From Actinomycetota bacterium (lineage in GTDB: Bacteria > Actinomycetota > Thermoleophilia > Gaiellales > Gaiellaceae): a DNA stretch of 14,702 nt. The notes under the pieces were generated by a model that was not told the origin of the DNA, made no database searches, and saw nothing but the letters and a program-made list of their open reading frames with translations. The DNA lies in contig PMMN01000075.1 of NCBI GenBank assembly GCA_003162235.1, positions 84,036 through 98,737 on the forward strand, given 5' to 3'. Below are positions 6,673 through 13,920 of this stretch, one piece after another (position 1 is the stretch's first letter; each line of letters starts with the position of its first letter). A program made the translations under genes and the position numbers.

Positions 6673-7749
6673 ATGCCGGAGTTGAAGCGAACGCCGCTCT
6701 ACGATCGCCATCTGGCTCTCGGAGCTCGCATGGTTCCGTTTGCCGGCTACGAGATGCCGGTTCTCTACGAGAGCGTGATCGCCGAGCACAAAGCGGTGCG
6801 CACCGACAGCGGCGCCTTCGACGTCTCGCACATGGGCGTACTCGAGATCGACGGGCCCGAAGCGCATCAGGCGCTCCAGCGCCTGCTCTCGAACGACCTT
6901 GATCGCGCCCGACCCGGAACCGCGCTGTACACGCTGCTGACGAACGAGTCGGGTGGCATCGTCGACGACTTGATCGTCTACCGCCGCGGCGAGACGAGCT
7001 ACCTGCTGGTCGTAAACGCCTCCAACCGCGAGACCGACGTCGCCTGGTTGAGCGAGCGCCTGCTCGCGGGCGTTCAGCTACGTGACCTCTCCGATGAGCG
7101 CGCGATCGTGGCCGTACAAGGTCCACGCGCACTCGAACGACTCGGCCTCGCGCCGGCCGGCTCCTTCACCTTCGCCGAGATCGAGCTCTTCGGCGTGCCC
7201 TGCATCTGCGCCCGAACCGGCTATACGGGCGAGCTGGGCTGCGAGCTGATCTGCGCTGCCGAGCGGGCAACCGAGCTCTGGGACGCCGTGCTCGCTGCCG
7301 GAGCCGTGCCCTGCGGTCTCGGCGCGCGCGACACGCTCCGCCTCGAGGCCTGCCTGCCGCTACACGGTCAAGACATCACGTCCGAGACCGACCCGATCTC
7401 GGCCGGGCTGGGCTGGGCCTGCGTGCTCGAGAAGGAGTTCACGGGCGCCCCGCTCCTGCGCGAGATCAAGGCCGAGGGTCCCGCCATGCGCCTCGCCGCC
7501 TTCGTGATGGACGAGCCGGGAATCCCTCGTCAAGGAATGCCGATTGTTCCGGACGGTCATGTAACGTCGGGCACGCACTCACCGATGCTCGATAAAGGCA
7601 TCGGCATGGGATACGTTCCGGCGAGGAAGAGCAAGCCGTGGTCGATGCTGACGATCGACGTGCGCGGGCGGCCGCTTTGGGCGAAGGTCGTGACGAAACC
7701 GATTGTCACCAGTTCCCGGAAATACACAGACAGACAAGGAGAGTGGTGA
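6673..7749 (+). CDS. gcvT: Glycine cleavage system T protein (aminomethyltransferase)
   Basis: GcvT takes the aminomethyl group from the lipoyl arm of GcvH and, with tetrahydrofolate, releases ammonia and forms 5,10-methylene-THF. The 358-aa length is normal. Family motifs run the full length: LKRTPLYDRHLALGARMVPF, FDVSHMG, GGIVDDLIVYR (Asp98/Asp99, the catalytic Asp region), NASNRETDV, VQGPRA, RTGYTGELGCEL, GLGARDTLRLEACLPLHGQD, PISAGLGWACVLEK, and VTSGTHSPMLDKGIGMGYV in the C-terminal barrel. The ATG at 6673 is immediately upstream of the motif start. An AGGG one base before it is too close to serve as a normal ribosome binding site. It opens a four-gene gcv run with 3-7 nt gaps or a 4-nt overlap. 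No folate-dependent dehydrogenase paralogue features (DMGDH/SARDH) are seen. Confidence 0.96.
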   Translation: MPELKRTPLYDRHLALGARMVPFAGYEMPVLYESVIAEHKAVRTDSGAFDVSHMGVLEIDGPEAHQALQRLLSNDLDRARPGTALYTLLTNESGGIVDDLIVYRRGETSYLLVVNASNRETDVAWLSERLLAGVQLRDLSDERAIVAVQGPRALERLGLAPAGSFTFAEIELFGVPCICARTGYTGELGCELICAAERATELWDAVLAAGAVPCGLGARDTLRLEACLPLHGQDITSETDPISAGLGWACVLEKEFTGAPLLREIKAEGPAMRLAAFVMDEPGIPRQGMPIVPDGHVTSGTHSPMLDKGIGMGYVPARKSKPWSMLTIDVRGRPLWAKVVTKPIVTSSRKYTDRQGEW

Positions 7750-7752
7750 GCC

Positions 7753-8148
7753 GTGGCCGCTGCAGAGAACTACCCGGCCGATCTTAAGTACCATCGCGAG
7801 CACGACTGGGTCCGGATCGAAGGCGGCGAGGCCGTGTTCGGGATCACCTGGAAGGCGCAGGACATGCTCGGCGAGCTCGTCTTCTTCCAGCCGCCGCAAA
7901 TAGGAGCGGCGGTCGACAAGGACGGCTCCTACGGCGAGGTCGAATCGGTCAAGGCCGTCTCCGATCTGATCGCTCCGCTCTCAGGCAAGGTCGTTGCCGT
8001 CAACGAGAAGGTGCAGGCCGAGCCCGAGACGGTGAACGCCGATCCCTACGGCGCGGGCTGGCTCGTTCGCGTGCAGCTCTCCGATCCGGGAGAGACCGAA
8101 GCTCTACTCGATGCAGACGCTTACAAGCAGCTCGCGGCCGAGGAGTAG
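7753..8148 (+). CDS. gcvH: Glycine cleavage system H protein (lipoyl carrier)
   Basis: GcvH carries the aminomethyl group on a lipoyl lysine between the P, T and L proteins. The 131-aa protein is of normal length and begins with the usual NYPADLKYHREHDWVRIE segment. The lipoylation site is GEVESVKAVSDLIAPLSG, with Lys67 as the attachment residue. The tail has NADPYGAGWLVRVQLSD. One local variation is ITWKAQDMLGELVFF, where most homologues have ITDxAQ. The GTG at 7753 starts 3 nt after the gcvT stop and has AAGGAG at 7736-7741 within the gcvT end, 11 nt upstream. Confidence 0.97.
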   Translation: MAAAENYPADLKYHREHDWVRIEGGEAVFGITWKAQDMLGELVFFQPPQIGAAVDKDGSYGEVESVKAVSDLIAPLSGKVVAVNEKVQAEPETVNADPYGAGWLVRVQLSDPGETEALLDADAYKQLAAEE

Positions 8149-8154
8149 CGCAGG

Positions 8155-9489
8155 GTGGGAACGGGTTACCTGGCGCTGACCGAAGCCGACAGAGAGGCGA
8201 TGCTGAAGGCGATCGGGGTTTCTTCGGTCGAGGGGCTCTTCGCCGACATCCCCGAGCAGGTGCGCTTGCGGCGCGAGCTGGCGCTGCCTGCGCCTGCTTC
8301 CGAGGTCGAGGTCGAGCGCGAACTGACGGAGCTGGCCGGACGCAACGTCCACACGGGGCGCGAGCTCTCTTTCCTCGGCGCCGGTGTCTACGACCACTAC
8401 GTGCCGGCGATCGTCGACGCGGTCGTTTCGCGGCCCGAGTTCCTGACCGCCTACACGCCCTACCAGCCCGAGCTGAGCCAGGGCGTGCTGCAGGCGATCT
8501 TCGAATACCAGACCGTGATCTGCGAGCTGACGGGGATGGAGGTGGCGAACGCCTCGGGTTACGACGGCGCCACGGTCGCCGCCGACGCCTGCTTCATGGC
8601 CGCGCACGCGACCGGGCGCAGGAAGATCGTGGTAGCCGAGGCGGTCAATCCGCAGGTCCGGCGGGTCGTGAAAACCTACGCGCCCGGCTTTGGGCTCGAA
8701 GTAGTCGAGGTGCCGCATGCAGGCGGCGTCACCGATCCCGGGTGCTTCCGGGCCGAGGCGGAGGGAGCGGCGGCGGCGATCTTCCAGCAGCCGAACTTCT
8801 TCGGTTGCCTGGAACCGGCGCCCGATCTCGCTCGGGCCGCGTCCGAAGCGGGCGCGCTGGCGGTGGCGCATGTCGATCCGCTCTCGCTTGGCGTGCTCGA
8901 GGCGCCCGGTAACTACGGCTGCCAGATCGCCGTCGGCGAAGGCCAGGGAGCCGGCAACCACCTCTCCTTCGGCGGCCCGCATTTCGGTTTCCTGGCGGCG
9001 GAAAAGGAGCTGATCAGAAGAATGCCCGGGCGCATCGCCGGCGAGACGACCGACCGGCGCGGCCGGCGTGGTTTCGTCCTCACCCTCCAGACGCGCGAGC
9101 AGCACATCCGGCGCGAGAAGGCGACCTCGAACATCACCACCAACCAGTCGCTCTGTGCGCTGGCCGGGCTCGTCTACCTCTCCTGGCTCGGCCCGAAGGG
9201 CCTGCGCGAGCTGGGGGAGACCTGCATGGGTCTCTCGGAGCTGGTGAAGAGGAAGCTCGGCTTGCCACCCGTCTTTGCGGCACCGAGTTTCAAGGAGCTC
9301 GCCGTCCGCCTCGGCCGCCCGGCCGAAGAGGTGGTGCGCGAGGCGAAGAAGAGAGGAGTCAACCCCGGCTATCCGCTCGGGCGCGACTACGCGGGGATGG
9401 AGGATGTTCTGCTCGTCGCCGTGACCGAGAAGCGCTCGCCTGCCGATATCGAGCGGCTGGCCGAGGTGCTGGGGGAGGTGCTCGCGTGA
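8155..9489 (+). CDS. gcvPA: Glycine dehydrogenase (decarboxylating) subunit 1
   Basis: This is the N-terminal half of the two-subunit P protein, which pairs with GcvPB to form the PLP-dependent glycine decarboxylase. At 444 aa it matches the subunit family. Motifs include YLALTEADREAMLKAIGV, the LFADIPEQVR segment, SFLGAGVYDHYVPAIVDAVV, TAYTPYQPELSQGVLQAIFE, NASGYDGATVAADA, QQPNFFGCLE, SFGGPHFGF and the late RREKATSNITTNQSLCAL. It has a PLP-fold but no Schiff-base lysine, which is supplied by GcvPB. The GTG at 8155 has AGGAG at 8141-8145 (9-nt spacing) overlapping the end of gcvH. Its TGA shares GTGA with the gcvPB start. Streptomyces and mycobacteria usually encode one fused P protein, so the split form argues for another lineage. 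Confidence 0.96.
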   Translation: MGTGYLALTEADREAMLKAIGVSSVEGLFADIPEQVRLRRELALPAPASEVEVERELTELAGRNVHTGRELSFLGAGVYDHYVPAIVDAVVSRPEFLTAYTPYQPELSQGVLQAIFEYQTVICELTGMEVANASGYDGATVAADACFMAAHATGRRKIVVAEAVNPQVRRVVKTYAPGFGLEVVEVPHAGGVTDPGCFRAEAEGAAAAIFQQPNFFGCLEPAPDLARAASEAGALAVAHVDPLSLGVLEAPGNYGCQIAVGEGQGAGNHLSFGGPHFGFLAAEKELIRRMPGRIAGETTDRRGRRGFVLTLQTREQHIRREKATSNITTNQSLCALAGLVYLSWLGPKGLRELGETCMGLSELVKRKLGLPPVFAAPSFKELAVRLGRPAEEVVREAKKRGVNPGYPLGRDYAGMEDVLLVAVTEKRSPADIERLAEVLGEVLA

Positions 9490-10958
9490 GCGACTGGCGC
9501 GAGGAGCCTCTGATCTTCGAGAAATCCAAAGCCGGCCGCTGCGCCTGCTCGCTGCCCGAGTACGAGTTGCCGGAGGCGAAGGTCCCGGCCGAGCTGGCGC
9601 GGGCCGAGGCGCCGTGCTTGCCTGAGCTGGCCGAGCCCGACCTCGCCCGCCATTTCTCGGCGCTCGCCGACCGCAACTTCGGCGTCGACTCGGGCTTCTA
9701 CCCGCTCGGCTCCTGCACGATGAAGTACAACCCGCGCTTGAACGAGCGCCTGGCAGCCCTACCCGGCTTCGCCGACCTGCACCCACACCAACTTCCCGAG
9801 GACGCGCAGGGCGCGCTCGAGCTCTGCTTTCTGCTTCAGGAGGCGCTGGCGGAGATCGCCGGCCTCGACGCCGTTTCGCTCCAACCCGCGGCCGGCTCGC
9901 AAGGCGAGCTGACCGGGCTGATGCTGGTGCGCGCCTATTTCCAAGACAGAGGCGAGCTCGAGACGCGGCGCAAGGTGGTCGTCCCCGACACGGCGCACGG
10001 CACCAACCCGGCCAGCGTCACCATGGCCGGCTTCGAGCTGCAGCCGGTCAAGACCGACGCGCGCGGCAATCTCGATCTCGAGGATCTGCGCCGTGTGGTC
10101 GGCCCCGATACGGCGGCGTTGATGCTGACCAATCCCTCGACGCTGGGCCTGTTCGAGCAGGGGATAGTCGAGGTCGCGCGCATCTTCCACGAAGTCGGAG
10201 CGCTTCTCTACTACGACGGTGCCAATCTGAACGCCGTCTGCGGCATTTCGCGCCCCGGTGACATGGGCTTCGACATCGTCCATTTCAACCTGCACAAGAC
10301 CTTCTCGACCCCGCACGGCGGCGGCGGCCCCGGCGCCGGTCCGGTGGCGGTGCGCCGGGCGCTCGAGCCGTTCCTGCCCGCCCCGGCGATCGTGCGTAGC
10401 GAGGACGGAAGCTTCGCGCTTGACGACGAGCGGCCGAAGTCGATCGGGCGGGTGCGCGGCTTCCTCGGCCCCTTCGGTGTCTTCGTCAAGGCCTACGCTT
10501 TCATCCGCGTCTACGGCCCGGCGCTGAGGGAAATGTCCGAGGCGGCCGTGCTCAACGCCAACTACCTGCTCGCCCGGCTGAAGGACGTCTACGAGCTCCG
10601 CTACGACCGCGTCTGCATGCACGAGTTCGTGCTCTCGGCCTGCAAGCTCAAGCGCGAGAACGGGATCTCGGCGCTGGACGTGGCGAAGAGGCTGATGGAC
10701 TACGGCATCCACCCGCCCACGATCTATTTCCCACTGGTCGTGCCCGAGGCGCTGATGGTCGAGCCGACCGAGACCGAGTCGATCGAGACCCTGGACGCGT
10801 TCGTGGACGCCATGCGCCGGATCGCCGCCGAGGCGGTCGAGGATCCCGAGCTCCTGCGAGCGGCGCCGCACGACCGCCCGGTCGAGCGCCTCGATGAGGT
10901 AGGTGCGGTCAAACGAGCGATCGTCCGCTACGAGTTCGGGGAGAGAGAAACCGGCTAG
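9486..10958 (+). CDS. gcvPB: Glycine dehydrogenase (decarboxylating) subunit 2
   Basis: This is the PLP-binding half of the P protein, which decarboxylates glycine and passes the aminomethyl group to GcvH. The 490-aa length is normal. The N-terminus has EEPLIFEKSKAGR. Further motifs are GFYPLGSCTMKYNPRLNE, DTAHGTNPASVTMAGFE, LTNPSTLGLFE, YYDGANLNAVCGISRPGDMG, and NLHKTFSTPHGGGGPG with Lys271 as the PLP Schiff-base residue. The C-terminal domain has HEFVLSACKLKRENGISALD and MDYGIHPPTIYFPL. The GTG at 9486 overlaps the gcvPA stop (GTGA), with a strong GGAGG at 9474-9478, 7 nt upstream; this tight coupling suits a 1:1 complex. Its TAG at 10956-10958 overlaps the stop of the convergent PASTA gene, so no terminator fits between them. 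Confidence 0.97.
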   Translation: MSDWREEPLIFEKSKAGRCACSLPEYELPEAKVPAELARAEAPCLPELAEPDLARHFSALADRNFGVDSGFYPLGSCTMKYNPRLNERLAALPGFADLHPHQLPEDAQGALELCFLLQEALAEIAGLDAVSLQPAAGSQGELTGLMLVRAYFQDRGELETRRKVVVPDTAHGTNPASVTMAGFELQPVKTDARGNLDLEDLRRVVGPDTAALMLTNPSTLGLFEQGIVEVARIFHEVGALLYYDGANLNAVCGISRPGDMGFDIVHFNLHKTFSTPHGGGGPGAGPVAVRRALEPFLPAPAIVRSEDGSFALDDERPKSIGRVRGFLGPFGVFVKAYAFIRVYGPALREMSEAAVLNANYLLARLKDVYELRYDRVCMHEFVLSACKLKRENGISALDVAKRLMDYGIHPPTIYFPLVVPEALMVEPTETESIETLDAFVDAMRRIAAEAVEDPELLRAAPHDRPVERLDEVGAVKRAIVRYEFGERETG

Positions 10959-11557
10959 CTCGCGGGTCGGAGGGCGAGTTGGACGTCGATCGCTATGCGC
11001 GTAGGCCAGCTGAGAGTCGCGCCCGACGCCGGCGACTGATGCTTGACCACGTAGTTGTCGAGGAGCTCGGACCGGTCGCTTGCCGGAAGCGCCGGAGCAA
11101 CCCCTGACACCCAGAAGAAACCGTGCTTACTCGTCCAGCGGTCGAGCTCGGTTAAAGGCGCCCCGACGAAGTCAGGCACTCTCGTATTAGCGGGTGGTTT
11201 CGAGCGGAATACGAAGCCCGTGTGTCCTTCCGCAATCCATTTCAGCCCCGATCCGACGCGATGGGGGACGTCTGGGCGGAAGGTGATCATCACGATGCTG
11301 CCTCGCTCGACGATTGCACCGGGTGCGGCCTTTGTTCTGATTCGAAGGGATTGTCCGGAGTGATCGAGGACCAACAAGCCGCCGGGAATGGCGACTTTCA
11401 ATCCGGCCTCGTGCAGCAGCCGGTAGGCCCGCACCACGTTCCGGGCCGGGACTCGCGGCACCGTGACGGTCTTCGACTCGCTCTTTCCCCCGCACGCGGA
11501 AACCATCAATCCAGCGATCATGACCAGTGCAACCGGTACGTAAATGGAGCGTTTCAT
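10955..11557 (-). CDS. Lipoprotein with two PASTA-like domains
   Basis: I do not recognise a named gene. The 200-aa product starts with a clear lipoprotein signal: KR, a hydrophobic stretch and the lipobox VSAC, with Cys22 as the predicted lipidated residue. It is therefore probably anchored to the outer face of the membrane. Two PASTA-like units follow. The first (about 33-94) starts VPRVPARNVVRAYRLLHEAGLKV. The second (about 127-196) starts RVPDFVGAPLTELDRW and ends with a QSPASGATL turn typical of PASTA domains. There is no kinase, transpeptidase or membrane segment beyond the signal. In known proteins PASTA domains bind muropeptides or lipid II, or act as spacers; which applies here is unknown. 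The ATG at 11557 has GGAG directly against it, too close for normal use, so a near-leaderless mRNA is possible. The gene is divergent from the zinc-ribbon gene and convergent with gcvPB. Confidence 0.8.
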   Translation of the reverse strand: MKRSIYVPVALVMIAGLMVSACGGKSESKTVTVPRVPARNVVRAYRLLHEAGLKVAIPGGLLVLDHSGQSLRIRTKAAPGAIVERGSIVMITFRPDVPHRVGSGLKWIAEGHTGFVFRSKPPANTRVPDFVGAPLTELDRWTSKHGFFWVSGVAPALPASDRSELLDNYVVKHQSPASGATLSWPTRIAIDVQLALRPAS

Positions 11558-11659
11558 CTCCGGCCGCGAACTCTATGGCAACTGGATCCACTTCGTTATC
11601 TCGATGCAAAATCGTCGCCGTATAGCAAGGGCTTCGCGCGTCGAGAGAGAAAACCGGCC

Positions 11660-11688
11660 TTGAGTCCGACCGCTTGCGGGACGATACT
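11660..11688 (+). promoter_or_regulatory. Promoter for the zinc-ribbon gene, TTGAGT-17-GATACT
   Basis: TTGAGT (11660-11665) and GATACT (11683-11688) are separated by 17 nt, each matching the housekeeping consensus at four of six positions. Transcription would start near 11695, about 30 nt before the GTG at 11725. It lies in the 167-nt divergent gap (11558-11724). On the opposite strand, toward the PASTA gene, I see only a TAnnnT (TAGAGT, 11575-11570 on the complement) without a -35. Confidence 0.55.
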
Positions 11689-11710
11689 CGGCCTACTGGA
11701 GCGATCAAAA

Positions 11711-11716
11711 GAGGGG
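11711..11716 (+). promoter_or_regulatory. Ribosome binding site of the zinc-ribbon gene
   Basis: GAGGGG lies 8 nt before the GTG at 11725 and picks that codon over the upstream TTG at 11674, which would overlap the promoter. It also favours it over the inner ATG at 11740, which has only AGGA one base away. Confidence 0.65.
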
Positions 11717-11724
11717 TTCTTACG

Positions 11725-13140
11725 GTGTCTGACTCAGGAATGAAGACTTGTCCGGAATGCGCTGAGGAGATCAAGCTCGAGGCCAAGGTCTGCCGTTACT
11801 GCGGTACGACCTTTGCGCTCGCCCACGTCGGCTACTGCATTCGCTGTCACAAGGTGGTTGCTCAGAGTGAGCTCGGTGTCTGCTCGATCTGTGGCTCGAA
11901 CCTGCTCGACGTTCGCCTGGAGAGCTTGGAGACCGCCGGGCCGACGGTTGGCTTGCAGGAAGGGAAGCCCGTCGCCGCGTCGCTTCCGGGGTTCGTGCTT
12001 CCGGCCGAGCCGATCGATGAGACCACGGACGAGTCCGCGGCCGAGCTCCCGACTGAGGCCGCCCCCGTCTGGCCATCCGCCCCTTCGCCCGCTCCGGGCC
12101 CGCCTCCTGGAGTCGCCTGGGCGAAGCCCGGCGCTCCCGCCGAGACGACTCCCCTCGAGCAGGAGCCCGTCGCTACGGCGGCCGGGCCCGAGCCTGAGGC
12201 GCCCGGTCCCCCTCGACTCGCCGCAGGATCGACGCCGGATATCGCCGCCGAGCGTCTGGCAGCCTTCGGTAGGCGCGAGCCCGGTCTGCCGACCCCGCCG
12301 GCGCCGACCGCCGGGTCGCCCGTTCCTCCACCGCCGGGACCGCCAATCGCGCCCCCGCCGGGTCCGCCCCTAACTGCGCAGCCGCGTCCGCCCGTGGCTC
12401 CTATGGTCCATCCGCCGGTTGGCGCCACTCCGCCGGTAGTCCCGAGCCCGCCGGCTCCACCTGCGGGCGCCGGGCGCCCCGTAACGCCCGCCGCGGTGGC
12501 TCCGCCCGTCCACGTCGAGCCTCAGCCGGAGCCCGCTAAAGAGAAGCCGGCCGAGCCGGCGCTCGCCGGAGGACAGCGCCTGGGCATCGTCCCGTCGCTT
12601 GTCCAGCGCGCCGCCTATCCGTTCTATCTGGTAGCCGTGATAGCCGTGCTGGCGATGTGGTTCATCAACTACTACTGGAACGGGTACCTGAAGGGAACCA
12701 GCAAGCTGGGATCGCAGACACTTTCACACTTCGAGGTCGCGACATATGGAGACCGAGGCGTGATCATGGTCGGCTGGCAGATAGGTCTCATTGCGATCAT
12801 CTGCTTTCTACTCATGCCGACGCGGTTATTGCCCAAGGGTTGGTTCCGTCAGCGCGGAGTCGCGAAGGAGTATGCGAAGGAGCTGAAGGCGGAACTCGGC
12901 GTAGACATGGTCTTCAGGCACAAGTGGTTCTTCGAGAAAATGATGCTGGCCTTCGCTCTCTGGGCGATCGCAATCGGCTTCCTGGTCGCCACTCTCGTCA
13001 GAAAGGGCAGCTTCGTGCTGCATACGGGCGGCTACGTGATGATCGCGGCGCTACTGGTCGGGTTCGCCTGTTCCGGCTTGCTCGCGGAGGGGCGCGAGCC
13101 GGTCGTTGCGGTCGATTCGAGCGGGCGGATCCAGCACTAG
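11725..13140 (+). CDS. Double zinc ribbon, proline-rich, four-segment membrane protein
   Basis: I do not recognise a named family. The product is 471 aa from the GTG at 11725. Four Cys pairs form two zinc ribbons at the N-terminus: CPEC (9-12) with CRYC (23-26), and CIRC (38-41) with CSIC (53-56). Residues from about 85 to 290 are a low-complexity Pro/Ala/Gly/Glu linker, including two copies of PPPGPP. The C-terminal part has four predicted membrane segments at about 299-321, 345-364, 406-425 and 435-455. A basic cytoplasmic-type loop lies between the second and third (PKGWFRQRGVAKEYAKELK). The fourth is followed by a short polar tail. The first ribbon (KTCPECAEEIK, then CRYCG) is common in bacterial membrane proteins of unknown role. 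The linker probably holds the ribbons away from the membrane in the cytoplasm. The function is unknown. It is preceded by its own promoter and stops 18 nt before the convergent ABC permease. Confidence 0.8.
   Translation: MSDSGMKTCPECAEEIKLEAKVCRYCGTTFALAHVGYCIRCHKVVAQSELGVCSICGSNLLDVRLESLETAGPTVGLQEGKPVAASLPGFVLPAEPIDETTDESAAELPTEAAPVWPSAPSPAPGPPPGVAWAKPGAPAETTPLEQEPVATAAGPEPEAPGPPRLAAGSTPDIAAERLAAFGRREPGLPTPPAPTAGSPVPPPPGPPIAPPPGPPLTAQPRPPVAPMVHPPVGATPPVVPSPPAPPAGAGRPVTPAAVAPPVHVEPQPEPAKEKPAEPALAGGQRLGIVPSLVQRAAYPFYLVAVIAVLAMWFINYYWNGYLKGTSKLGSQTLSHFEVATYGDRGVIMVGWQIGLIAIICFLLMPTRLLPKGWFRQRGVAKEYAKELKAELGVDMVFRHKWFFEKMMLAFALWAIAIGFLVATLVRKGSFVLHTGGYVMIAALLVGFACSGLLAEGREPVVAVDSSGRIQH
12328..12369 (+). 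repeat. Short tandem repeat coding PPPGPP
   Basis: Two 18-nt units (12328-12345 and 12352-12369), 24 nt apart start to start, encode PPPGPPIA and PPPGPPLT. Third positions differ between the copies, so the repeat is kept at protein level and is not a recent DNA duplication. It is the most regular part of the proline-rich linker. Confidence 0.5.
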
Positions 13141-13158
13141 AGCCCGACAGCGAGCTGG

Positions 13159-13920
13159 CTAGCTGACGTCGCGGCGCCCGAGCAGCAGCAGCGCCGCGAC
13201 CGTCGCCAGCGCCAGCCAACCGCTCAGAATGAACACACCGCCCAGGTGGCTAAGCCTGTTTGCGTCGTGGCCGGTGGTGTCGGCGAATACGCCGATCGTT
13301 GCCGCGAGCGGAAGGAAGCGTCCGGCGTGCGAGTGGATGGCGTGGGAATTCAGGATTCCCTGCACAATCGGCTCGGCGAAGAAGAGCCAGGCGAAGCAAC
13401 CGACGACGGTGCCGATCTGGTTGCGAAGAGCGAGTCCGAGCGAGCTGCCGAGCGCGCCCCAGATCGCCGCGCAAGCAAGCGTTCGCGCCAACACGCGAGC
13501 AACGTCGCCGCCCTGGAGCGCGAAACCGATCCCACGTATCGGAAGGAAGGCTGCGAGCTCGGCAATCACAAACACCTCGGCCAGCGCGACCAGGGCGACA
13601 CCAAGGAGCATCGCCGCGATTCCCTTGCTGACGACAACGAGTGGGCGCGACGGGGTGGTCAGGAGCGTCGGCGTGATCGTGCCGTGCCGGTACTCGCCAG
13701 TCGAAACGATCAAGCCCATTATCAGGGCGATAACGGCAGCGAGGATTCCGATCCCCATGGCGCCGGCCTGGTTATCCGAGCCCGTCAGATCCGCCTTGTT
13801 GTTCGTGAGAATGCCGGCGACCACGAATAGCGTGACCACCGCGCAGAGCGCGAGGAGCAGCCAGAAAATTGTGCGCGTGGTGCGAATCTTCAGCCACTCG
13901 GAGGAAAGGGAGGCGATCAT
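13159..13920 (-). CDS. ABC-2 type transporter permease subunit
   Basis: This is the membrane subunit of an ABC exporter, paired with the ATPase that precedes it. The 253-aa protein begins with a short amphipathic head (SSEWLKIRTTRT) and has six predicted membrane segments at about 17-38, 54-74, 100-128, 142-166, 169-190 and 227-247. After the second comes STGEYRHGTI, a motif typical of ABC-2 permeases of the bacitracin/lantibiotic-export and actinobacterial type. Its ATG shares ATGA with the ATPase stop, and GGAG lies 4 nt upstream, so the two are translationally coupled. The substrate cannot be read from the sequence. Candidates are antibiotics, peptides or lipids. The stop is 18 nt from the convergent zinc-ribbon gene. 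No hairpin terminator is visible between them. Confidence 0.88.
   Translation of the reverse strand: MIASLSSEWLKIRTTRTIFWLLLALCAVVTLFVVAGILTNNKADLTGSDNQAGAMGIGILAAVIALIMGLIVSTGEYRHGTITPTLLTTPSRPLVVVSKGIAAMLLGVALVALAEVFVIAELAAFLPIRGIGFALQGGDVARVLARTLACAAIWGALGSSLGLALRNQIGTVVGCFAWLFFAEPIVQGILNSHAIHSHAGRFLPLAATIGVFADTTGHDANRLSHLGGVFILSGWLALATVAALLLLGRRDVS

Noticed and set aside
8104..9786. 560-codon open frame on the - strand
   Set aside because: It lies fully opposite gcvPA/gcvPB, which have complete family motifs. Its translation is Arg/Gly/Ala-rich with no recognisable domain, as expected for the antisense of GC-rich genes.
9759..10871. 370-codon open frame on the - strand
   Set aside because: It is antisense to gcvPB, with low-complexity composition and no motif or start context.
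11674..11724. TTG start for the zinc-ribbon gene
   Set aside because: It overlaps the likely promoter and has no ribosome binding site. The GTG at 11725 has GAGGGG at good spacing.
13141..13158. Terminator between the zinc-ribbon gene and the ABC permease
   Set aside because: The gap is 18 nt, with only short AGCT/GCTAGC palindromes and no stem plus T-run.
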